From assembly GCA_040285825.1 (NCBI GenBank), contig JAUPSS010000011.1:496001-560000 (forward strand): 64,000 bases of DNA, read 5' to 3'. The notes beneath the pieces were generated by a model, which saw only the letters and a program-made list of their open reading frames with translations, did no database searches and had not been told where the DNA came from. Made by a program: the position numbers and the translations under genes. Positions 31,491 to 40,119 of the stretch are shown here, piece by piece (position 1 is the first letter of the stretch; each line of letters begins with the position of its first letter). This DNA comes from Eukaryota sp. TZLM1-RC (taxonomy: Eukaryota > Metamonada: BaSk clade).

Positions 31491-31850
31491 TTCTTCACCC
31501 AAATAGGCAATAATTGTAACATTATCATTATCATGGGTTGTTAGCTTGGATTGTCCTTCTACTACATTGAAGAATTTGTCCAGTCCCAGACCCAGCCTCT
31601 GTCGAAATGAAGTACATGGAGGAACGAAGGGTTTAATTCCGAGAGAATTATTATCGATAACGCCAAACGGAAATTCAACATTAGGAGGTTCAATTAAAGT
31701 AGAGAAAACTAATCTAGCTGGCAATTGCTGCAGTGCCATTAATGTACAAAAGGTGGAAAATAAGTTTTGAGACTCTGCCCAATTACCTTTCACTTTCATC
31801 GACACACTAGTTCCTTGGCTAGTTTCAGCATTTAAACTTGGTTCTGATTG
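31491..31850 (-). pseudogene. Duplicated fragment of the topo VI-B-like gene
   Basis: About 355 bp nearly identical to 28611-28969 of the gene 2.5 kb to the left, in the same orientation. It encodes SLNAETSQGTSVSMKVKGNW through DNDNVTIIAYLG with a handful of substitutions. It lacks the ATPase boxes. Its right edge coincides with the ATG of the next gene: both copies share GGTTCTGATTGA, then diverge. Confidence 0.85.
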
Positions 31851-32303
31851 ATGAATCTGGCTCCTCTTCACAAATATGTCAATTCATTGAAACCAGTTTC
31901 CTTGGATGAAAAAACACTGAAGGACTATGTTAGGATTCTGGAATCTGATTTGTACGATTCTGCATCTGTTTTAAACTCCACGATACAAACTCTAACATCT
32001 ACACAATCTGTTCTTTGCTCCATGTCTGATGAAGTATTGCCTACATTCTCATCCACTATTAACACTGCCATTCGTACTATTAGACAGAATTGCACCACCA
32101 TTCTTGAAAACATTTCAAAATCATCGGAAAAGACACCACACATAGAGAGCCCGATTGAGGAAAAATCTGATGAGGTGACAGAGTCCGATGCTTCAGAGTA
32201 TGAATCAGAAGAAGATTCTCACGCTTCTGATCCAAATTGTTCATCTTATTCAGAGCCTGAGCCTGATCAAGAGGAATCAGTAGTGGAAGGATGTGATGAA
32301 TAG
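31851..32303 (+). CDS. Orphan acidic-tailed protein, 150 aa
   Basis: ATG 31851. Helical N-terminal half (VRILESDLYDSASVLNSTIQ; Ser/Thr-rich, probably a short coiled coil) and an acidic C-terminal third (ESDASEYESEEDSHASD, EPEPDQEESVVEG). No family recognised. The ATG directly abuts the duplicated topo VI-B fragment, so the natural promoter may have been displaced. It is convergent with the TPR gene at 33317-32496. Confidence 0.5.
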   Translation: MNLAPLHKYVNSLKPVSLDEKTLKDYVRILESDLYDSASVLNSTIQTLTSTQSVLCSMSDEVLPTFSSTINTAIRTIRQNCTTILENISKSSEKTPHIESPIEEKSDEVTESDASEYESEEDSHASDPNCSSYSEPEPDQEESVVEGCDE

Positions 32304-32495
32304 TCATAGTTGTGATTGTAAATAAATTGGATTTTTTAAAAAATATCTATTGTTTATTAAAATTTGAAGTTAGGTTTCAGTAATCCTGAATAAACAATGG
32401 GTAGAAATAAAAATAAATAGAAAATTAAATTAAAAGTATAATACATGAAGACCAAAATCAGAAGAGACAAAAATAGACTTGCTTCCCTCCCAAAT

Positions 32496-33317
32496 TCACT
32501 TCTTTTTCTTTTTCCCTCCTTTTGTCCCCTTTTTACCTTTCTTACCCTTCTTTTTTCCCTTTTTTCCCTTTTTTCCTTTCTTTTGTTCTGCCACTTTTGG
32601 AGGCGGAATAATTGGTAATTGAGGTAAGTTATCGAGCCCTATCCGCCTTGCCAAACTAACATTATATAAAACAGTTGCTGACTTTGGATGGGATAGACCT
32701 AAAGAAGAACTGAAAAATCCAAGAGAATCATTAAGAAATTGCAAACCTTCCAAAGTTTGGTTGTTCATTATCAGAGCACAACCCAAGTTATTGTAAACAG
32801 TTCCCAAATCTATAGGAGAGACTCCAAGAATGGTTTCCCTGCAAACCTTGGCTGATCCAAATGATTTCAATGCCTTTTCATATTGTTGTTTCACTGAATA
32901 ATAATAACTTCCTTGAAGAGTGTGGCCAAGAGATCTATCAGGAGACCCAACTGAGAGTCTGTCAGAGAATGTCAAAGCACGGTCTATTGAAGATTCTAAC
33001 AGTTCAGTGAAGGAATCATCCAAGCAACCAAGAGCAATGAGAGAAACACCCATCTGGAATGCAAAGAAAAGTTCTGCTTCAGGGTACAATTCTTCTGGAT
33101 GGTATGAGAGAGGTTTGTTATCTTCTTCGTGTTGGAGGACAATGGCTTGTAGCCAAAGCTTACGTGCAGCTTGAAGTGCTTCAATTGATTCTACGAATCG
33201 TTTCGAATTGTGATGAATTCTGGCACTTTCAACGTAAAAAAGGATAGATTCTGGACAAGAAGGAGGGGCAAGTACCTCAACACAGATGATTGGAAGGTTT
33301 TTTGGGACATCATTCAT
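32496..33317 (-). CDS. TPR protein with Lys/Gly-rich tail
   Basis: 273 aa from ATG 33317. Residues about 25-215 form TPR-like helix pairs (ILFYVESARIHHNSKRFVES; SYYYSVKQQYEKALKSFGSA; GTVYNNLGCALIMNNQTLEG; ATVLYNVSLARRIG). The last 45 residues are almost only Lys and Gly in KKGKKGKK repeats. Such tails occur on several ciliary and RNA-associated TPR proteins; I cannot assign a role. The low-complexity tail could be prone to frameshift error, but the frame closes normally. Confidence 0.75.
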   Translation of the reverse strand: MNDVPKNLPIICVEVLAPPSCPESILFYVESARIHHNSKRFVESIEALQAARKLWLQAIVLQHEEDNKPLSYHPEELYPEAELFFAFQMGVSLIALGCLDDSFTELLESSIDRALTFSDRLSVGSPDRSLGHTLQGSYYYSVKQQYEKALKSFGSAKVCRETILGVSPIDLGTVYNNLGCALIMNNQTLEGLQFLNDSLGFFSSSLGLSHPKSATVLYNVSLARRIGLDNLPQLPIIPPPKVAEQKKGKKGKKGKKKGKKGKKGTKGGKKKKK

Positions 33318-34907
33318 TGTTGGTCACTGCTAAAACTGCGCCCAATACCTTACAACTACCTAATCCTTGCACGTGAAATGTAGAAAGAAGGGAATCCTTC
33401 AGTTGGATTAAAATAATGTTTCAAAAGTATTCTTTTTCATGCTGTTGTAAGACTCCATCCTAATGCTATCAGTATTGTTTTGCACACCCAATGATCTTTG
33501 TTATTCCAAATATTTACTGCTTTAAGAGTGTCACATTCCATGGAACGCTAAATGTTCTCAGTTTCCTTATCCATGGAAACATAAATAAAATACATTTTAT
33601 TCATAATTGATTCCCTGAGATTTCGAAACAAAAAATAATTTGAATTAATTCTTTTTTTTTTCTTGATCCAAATACAGATAAAAAATCAACCATGAAACTG
33701 AAATTCTGACATCTTAACCCGAGAACTGATTTTGTGAGTTGTTTTAAAGACTGTTGTCGTCAATAAATATATTTCAATTAGAAAAAATAAAAATAAAATA
33801 AATAAATTTCAAGACATCATTGATATTTTAAAACACAATACATTCCCAAATTCCAAAATAATTGACGATTGCTGAAATTGTGGTATGAATATCATTTTCT
33901 CAACGTTTGCAATTTTCTGTAGAAATTCTTTCCTACTTACAAAATACAAATGAAATTTAAATGTCAATAATTGTCTCAAATTGATTGAGTCCAACAGGAT
34001 TTGAATTTTAACAATAAAAGAGAAGAAATGTTTCAAAAAGTGAGAGGTAAACTACTTCGTTTGATTGACTGAAAAAGTTTGTGTCCAAAAACTGGAATCT
34101 TTAGGTACTTGTGTTTTCAATTTGAAATTTCTATAGTTATTTTACCATATGATCTCAATTATTTCACACATGTAGAATAATCTTTGCTTCAATTGAGTTT
34201 GTCACTGAGTTAGAAAGTATCTGAACTCATCTTCAAATTGCATTAGGTGAAATAATCAATATTAATGTCGATTTTTTGCTGACACTACTTCATATAATAT
34301 ATGTTTACAAATATGCATGTACATTTGGACGGTTAAACAATCTGCACTGTTTCAACTGTTCCATAAACTTTGTGCTATGTCAAACTGACACAAACTGTAT
34401 AGTTCACTCTTACATATTCGAAATATGATATATCAAATTTGCAATTCTGTTGGCTTATGTGCACGGGTTTCCATAAACGAGAATAAAAACAGGAGTTTAT
34501 GAACAGAGTTAAGAAAAATCAACTAAATAAAAGATCAAACAGAATTTAAACTATTGATGACGTGATAGGAGACGTGATACTTTCCAAAACGGGAAGGTTG
34601 GGTTTAGCATAGCTAACAATTCAATGAATGATTATAATGGATTAGTTGATCACAACCACAAATTAAATCGTTGAGTACACTCTTTTTGAATTTCACGAAT
34701 TCATTCACAAGTTTGAGGTAAATAACACAACAAGTGTTGTTATGAACATTTTGCACTGGAAATACCCTATCATATTGTTTATCATTCAGTTCAATTTATA
34801 CAGAATGACCCAAGAATAATTGATGAAAGTATATGTTCTCAAAAAATGATTCAAATACAATCCAAAAGGTTATTTATAGTTAGTCATGAATTGTACAAAA
34901 ATGTGAT
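33318..34907. other. 1.6-kb gene-poor region
   Basis: AT-rich with homopolymer runs. The 76-codon minus-strand frame at 33809-34036 is unsupported. A short motif at 33723-33765 (GTGAGTTGTTTTAA ... GTTGTCGTCA) recurs at 45350-45390, so a small dispersed repeat is present. Confidence 0.4.
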
Positions 34908-35639
34908 CTACTTTTGGCCTTTGAGTGTACGATAGAGCAAACAAGCGGCCAGTGCTTTACCATCAGCAGTGACAAAGGGAAGATCCTGCATTTTGAACAA
35001 CCTCAGAACAATGTGCTCACCATCTTCCCGTAAACCAGTTAGCTTTCCATCGAGTTCGTTCAGTTCTTCCTGACTGATTTCTTTCCTATATAGATAAAGC
35101 TTGATGTATTCGTCACATCCACCTGGAGAGGGATACATGCCAGGAAATGAAGATCCAGTGGAGTTGGTGACTTCCTTGATTAGATCAACAAGATGGTTCT
35201 CATCAATAGTTATTCCTGTTTCTTCTTGGACTTCGGCAGCAGCTGTGCCTTTGAATTGTCCATTTTCCAGCATTCCAGCAGGTATTTCTATAAATTTTGA
35301 CTTACCACAAGGAACACGGCACTGTTCCGTCATGATACAATACTCTTCACCATTTGAAGCATTAACCAAAACCATCAGTATAGCGACAGCAGCACCACGG
35401 CAAAACACAATACCAGGAACCCTGTGACCATCAACCGAGCAATCGGCTTTGAACTTAATAAATCCCACCTTGGAGGAACCAAACATATCAACGGATTGTA
35501 CGTGTAAGCCATGAACTTTGATCTCAGGATCGACTTCAGCAGCCCAAGAAGTTAATGGATGAGAAGAAAGTACTTTAGACAGAACATCTGATGTTATACT
35601 GGGATCTGCTGTAATATTAATGCTGTTAAGGTCTAACAT
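34908..35639 (-). CDS. Nudix hydrolase, ADP-sugar pyrophosphatase-like
   Basis: 243 aa from ATG 35639. The Nudix box is AGMLENGQFKGTAAAEVQEE then TGI, so the catalytic EVQEETG core is intact, but the usual Arg before Glu is Ala and the first Glu is Gln. PSPGGCDEYIKLYLYRKE after the box resembles plant NUDX14-type ADP-glucose/ADP-ribose pyrophosphatases. Probable reaction: ADP-sugar to AMP plus sugar phosphate, in the cytosol. The box substitutions could lower activity. It is codirectional with the TMEM222 gene upstream. Confidence 0.85.
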   Translation of the reverse strand: MLDLNSINITADPSITSDVLSKVLSSHPLTSWAAEVDPEIKVHGLHVQSVDMFGSSKVGFIKFKADCSVDGHRVPGIVFCRGAAVAILMVLVNASNGEEYCIMTEQCRVPCGKSKFIEIPAGMLENGQFKGTAAAEVQEETGITIDENHLVDLIKEVTNSTGSSFPGMYPSPGGCDEYIKLYLYRKEISQEELNELDGKLTGLREDGEHIVLRLFKMQDLPFVTADGKALAACLLYRTLKGQK

Positions 35640-35695
35640 TGAATGAAATATGAGAAAAATGGAGCACCATTTTCCAATTCAAAATATTGTATCTA

Positions 35696-36133
35696 TTAAA
35701 TAAATTTGATAACAAAATAAATAAACAAGCCCACTACTATAATGAAAGGTAGATACGTTCGCAGCCAGGCCTTAGATGAATAGTAAGTAGAATACCTCCA
35801 AGAATAATATGCTATATAGAACACAGACCATGATTGGCCAGTTGCGCGTTCAATAATTCTTTGCACAAAATGATGGCAATTGCGAGTAAACAAATTATAA
35901 AAGTTGTTGGAAAACTCTCCACAAACATCATTTAAAGTTTCCTGACACAATGGTATAGGTGTGGAAACAAAACGAACAGGTGATCCAAAGATTGATAATC
36001 CACTGTTGATCACACCAATCCAGTCAAGTTGATAGTTGGTGTCGAATTCATCTTCATAGGAGATACCTACATGTCCTATAACTGGTATGATCCAAGAAAC
36101 AAAAGGAATAGGTGTCCATGTCAACGTGAGCAT
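35696..36133 (-). CDS. TMEM222: TMEM222/RTE1 family membrane protein (DUF778)
   Basis: ATG 36133 gives about 145 aa. LTWTPIPFVSWIIPVIGHVG matches the TMEM222 signature WTPIPVLTWFFPIIGHMGI. NLFTRNCHHFV carries the conserved Asn-Cys-His, and AWLRTYLPFIIVVGLFIYFV is the terminal membrane segment after the RTWLPF motif. In plants the family (RTE1) acts in Golgi/ER with an ethylene receptor; elsewhere the function is poorly known. The frame is open upstream to 36199 without another ATG, through sequence that belongs to the right end of Fanzor C. Confidence 0.85.
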   Translation of the reverse strand: MLTLTWTPIPFVSWIIPVIGHVGISYEDEFDTNYQLDWIGVINSGLSIFGSPVRFVSTPIPLCQETLNDVCGEFSNNFYNLFTRNCHHFVQRIIERATGQSWSVFYIAYYSWRYSTYYSSKAWLRTYLPFIIVVGLFIYFVIKFI

Positions 36134-36189
36134 CACAAATGGGTTTGGGGATTGGAATCCCAGAAGAAATCGTAAAGGAACAAGGTGGG

Positions 36190-36205
36190 AAATTCCCAAA
36201 GTAGA
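36190..36205. repeat. Right-end palindrome of Fanzor C family
   Basis: GGGAAATTCCC at this point recurs with the flanking TAC-CGATC in the right end of Fanzor D (44145-44170). It marks the former continuity between Fanzor C and the TMEM222 leader before LINE-D inserted. Confidence 0.5.
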
Positions 36206-36209
36206 CGAT

Positions 36210-37190
36210 CTACTAGTAGTGTATTTTGTTTTGGAATTTTGTAGAAGATATCCTTTTGCCGAAAATCTTCTTGAAACTACAAATAGTTTATTCCTCGATA
36301 ACTTAAGAGAAGAAATATCCAGTTTATCTCCTGAATTATGGAAAACATGTTTCTCTAAAGCTATTCAAGTCATTCCAGAAGGAAGTTTGTTTTCATTGAA
36401 ATTTGCGTTGAAAAAACTTCAACGACATATTTTGAAAAAATATGAAAGGAAAGATTTTATTGTTCGATTTAGCACGGCCAAGCAAGAAAATCCTGCTATT
36501 GCTCATTATTTGATTGATTTGAAGGAGAGTTCATCTGCAGTTTTGTTGAATCAAATTCCCCAAATTTATGGCTTATTGATAAATGACGACCAATGGACTA
36601 CTGCAATGAGAATGCGTTGTTATCTGTGGCCCTGCAATTTGCCCAATGAACTATTTTGCATATTTGGAGCTAGTTTGACATTTCCACATTTCTTCAATTG
36701 CAACAGATTTATTTTTTATCGTTGTACTTTGCATCATGCAGTCAGAGATCAAAGTGTCCTCATTTGATGATGTCTTGAATGTTGTTGATGTCGTAACAGT
36801 GGATGTTTGCAAGCATAATGCCTTGCGAAATGCACAATCATGCAAACCCTTTAAAAGAATTGAAACATGTTCGCCATGCAGATCACCACATTTGCCCATT
36901 TGCTATATCGTTGTATGGACGTCTTGGAAAAACTGCCATGAATTTCATTGATGATTTTGAAAATCTGATAAAAAGAAGAGTAAATAAGCGTTTTGGTTGT
37001 TTGTGGTTAAATCGCATTGTTTTTACTATTTTCAAAACAATTCCAAAAATGATTTCGAAAGCTTTGATGTCTGTCAGTGCACATTACAAAGACATTGCTG
37101 TTGTAAGGTTTGATGGTGTGGAAGCTTGTTTTGAAGATATTGATTTCTAGATTGTAGTTTTAAAAATAAATAAAAAAATCGTTAAAAAAT
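36210..37190 (+). mobile_element. LINE-D, 5'-truncated and internally deleted
   Basis: The plus frame 36200-36767 encodes FVLEFCRRYPFAENLLE, LKFALKKLQRHILKKYE, NPAIAHYLIDLKESSSAVLL, YLWPCNLPNELFC and the knuckle HFFNCNRFIFYRC--H-AVRD. The endonuclease core is deleted. The frame resumes (36803-37150) as HICPFAISLYGRLGKTAMNF, KRFGCLWLNRIVFTIF and ends FEDIDF. The same domain order as LINE-A, but distinct in sequence. A short A-rich tail ends near 37190. It is inserted exactly at the Fanzor C right end. Confidence 0.75.
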
Positions 37191-39201
37191 TTTCGTGTTG
37201 AATAATTACAAAAACTATCAACTACACAGATACTGAGGTCTTTCATGACCACTCATTCTGGCTTCAGCAATTGCAAATATATTCAGACAAGCCAGCTTAT
37301 TTCTATTGAAAAGCTTTGTTCAGCCCTTGTGCTGATTTTGCAACTCTCACTGTTACAAGCAAATAAACCATGACATTTAGTAACAGGAGTCTTTTTTCTT
37401 ATAGAATCTAAGATTGGTTACCCTCACAAACGTAGTAACCTTTTCAAAACAAACAGGACATTTTGCTGAAGTGAAAGCTTCATTAATCATCAATACTTCA
37501 AAACCATTTCTTTTCAGAAATTGAATACATCTAATAGCATCGAGTAAGTCTCTGATGTCTTAAGTTTTTAGAGCCGCTTTTACCATAATCACCCATTAGC
37601 ATTAATGTGTCTTTTGGGTTGCCAAAATTCTGAACAAGGCATTTTAACAACCAGTTTTCAGTCTGTTGCATGTGAATAAAAGCTTGCATTTTAAAAATGT
37701 TCCACAAGTCAAGACGGTAAAAGTCAATTGTCAAAAAAACTTGCCGAAGTTTGGCACCCACAAAGTTGGAAAAACCTATAAAAGTTCCTGAATTAGCAGC
37801 AAACGTGGATAATTTGGTGTTTGAGTCTTCGAATGTCATTTTGTTAGACTCTATCATTTGGTTCCTGCCGTAATCTACCTCAGTATATTTTGTCGTCCAT
37901 CGTTTTTGTTTTTCATTTATCCTACTTTTCAAAGACCAGGACATCTGAGTCATTCTGAACCATTTGTACTTCTTGTCTTGATTCATCACCCGACTTTTTC
38001 TTTACTGTTCAGTTTCATGTTCAGGCACAATGGCTAATTGTTGATTACCTTTGTACTCCCAAAACACAATAAATCACGTTTTCCAGGATCACAAACAACA
38101 ATTCGTGTGCCTTGAAAAGTAACATCATCAACATCAGTATATAAATCAGAAATACTAGCCTTCTTTTCTGGCTTACATTTCTGACCTTGTAAATCCCGAC
38201 GAATATATTCTACTGCAATATTAAATCCATCCGTGTGGAATATGTATGTTGAATTTAAAAAAATATCTTTTGATTGAACATCTGTTGGTTTAAATCGAGA
38301 ATATTAGACCAAAAGTCAAATTGCTCAGGTGGTTTGAATCTATGAACTTGGCCTTTGTATTGACCATTTTCAATCTCTGATTAGGCAATAAATCGACCAT
38401 CACTGTTTGTCTGTTATTTGTCCATAATGTTCTTGTATCAATAGTAAAATATCCTGAACCTACAATGGTTGACACAGGAGAAATATTATAAGGTTTCTTC
38501 TCTCTATTGGAGATATATTGCACAATTGTAATTGCTGCCTTTGGGAATATTTGATGATCTTTTTCAACAGCGTCTGCAAGAAAATGTATATCCACTGGAA
38601 TTATGTTATCAACTGAATTGTCGCCAGTGACCAAATTCTCAAATTGACAAGTAAATGGCTCAACAAGACCTTCAAAGATGTCTGTAAGTTCATTGTTTCT
38701 TATATCATGTTGTTCACATAAAACGAAAAATTCATCATTAAGAAAGTCTGCACTATTTTCAGGATGATGAAACAAAGAACTCAAGCAATCTTTATCATCA
38801 ACTAAAAACAAGTTTTTGAATTGACGAAGCCTAAATCTATATAGTGAAATAATGGTAGATAATGGCGTTGAGTATCCACCCAGCTTCTGCATTTCTGCTA
38901 ACACATTTTCCACATCTGGTTTGTCAAACAAACATTAATAAAACGATTGATTTGTTTTTCATAATTAATTTCAAATTATTCTCAAAATTGGCAAACATTA
39001 TTGGGGCCATATTCTCAGGTGATCTACTGAAGCCATCAGTTGGAAATCGTGGAAACTGTTCAGGCTTGTGTCTAAGTGATCAAGATAGCTCAATGTTTTC
39101 TTTAACTTTTGTTGCTTAAGGGTAGTTCTTAAAGTATAAACTTCTTCACCATAAACAAAGTCTTCAAAATCCTGTGGAAATGCACTTTTTGTTTTTACCA
39201 C
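37191..39201 (-). pseudogene. Fanzor copy C, full-length, several frameshifts
   Basis: ATG 39201 to near 37210, about 660 codons. N-terminal MVKTKSAFPQDFEDF, then shifts near 39020 and 38950 lead to NFENNLKLIMKNK and LFDKPDVENVLAEMQKLGGY. RuvC-I is intact at about 38080: VVCDPGKRDLLCF. Then (37989-37531) KYKWFRMTQMSWSLKSRINE, FEDSNTKLSTFAANSGTF, FGNPKDTLMLMGDYGKSGSK. RuvC-II/zinc reads MINEAFTSAKCPVC (Glu present), with CNSESC as the second pair. RuvC-III reads NRNKLACLNIFAIAEARM (Asp to Asn), ending ERPQYLCS. It needs at least four frame changes, so it is inactive. The TMEM222 gene lies downstream on the same strand, separated by LINE-D. Confidence 0.85.
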
Positions 39202-40119
39202 TTTGCGCCCATAATACTGAGAAATAATAATAATAATAATACTCAGCTGAAATATAACGAATGCTTGTCATTAATGATTCATGTATTTTGGCAGATATTT
39301 GTGGTAATAGTAAATTGGTTTCATTGAGGGAGAATGAATAGAAAATGTACTAGGAAAAAAGAAGAAAGGATGCGAAATTGGTTCCCTGTGATGGATTTTT
39401 ACACTGTCAAAACAGTGGAAGTGCGATCTACTGGAACAGAGATACCAAAAGTGTCAAAAGTGTTAGGGCTGTTGACTACACAAGCGGATGTAAATCATAA
39501 CAGTACAGCCGCTTTTCTTACTGTGCTTACAGGCTGTGTATGATTCAGAATGATTCATTTTCGGTGAATGAGTTTGGCGCAGATGAAAAATAGATCGTTT
39601 AGTGTAGGTGAAAGAATCGTTTGGTGTAGGTGTATTGTTTGGAGAAAATATGAAGAGATCATCGAACAAGCAGAGGTGCCACATCTGCGCACATGAGCTG
39701 TACTGAACGGCGAATGCTGTGTTGGCGGACTCTCACCAGATGCTGACACCTCTGTACATAGGTTTCAGACTAGGCAGTGAGTACTTGTGACAGTGGTTAC
39801 TACAGGGTTTCAGAAAACCTTCCAGTATTTGTAGGGGTCACTGTTTGTGCCAGAAGGGATAGTTCTTATTAGATAGTTGTTATTTCAGTCTACTTCAACC
39901 AGTAGGCAACTACTTCGGTAGTATTGATCATTGATCATCGAATGGAGTTGATTCACAAGAAAAAAGGTTGTTTACCTAAAAAAATGTTCTAGATTACAAT
40001 TCAATTTTTTATTCAAACAAGCTTGAAAAGGTCAATATTAATGTCAAAATTCACATTGTTGGCTATGAATTCAGTCAAAAAAGAAATAATTACTATAATA
40101 CATTTTGCAAAAATCTTGA
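39202..40119. other. 900-bp region upstream of Fanzor C
   Basis: No gene that I can support; frames at 39334-39543 and 39463-39749 are unconvincing. A local near-repeat GTTTAGTGTAGGTGAAAGAATC / GTTTGGTGTAGGTG occurs at 39597-39635. Any left end of Fanzor C would be near 39202-39260. Confidence 0.35.

Noticed and set aside
32080-32307. Minus-strand frame antisense to the orphan gene at 31851
   Set aside because: His/Leu-rich composition from the acidic tail read backwards; no start context or homology.
35101-35427. Plus-strand 108-codon frame across the Nudix gene
   Set aside because: Antisense shadow of a well-conserved Nudix domain.
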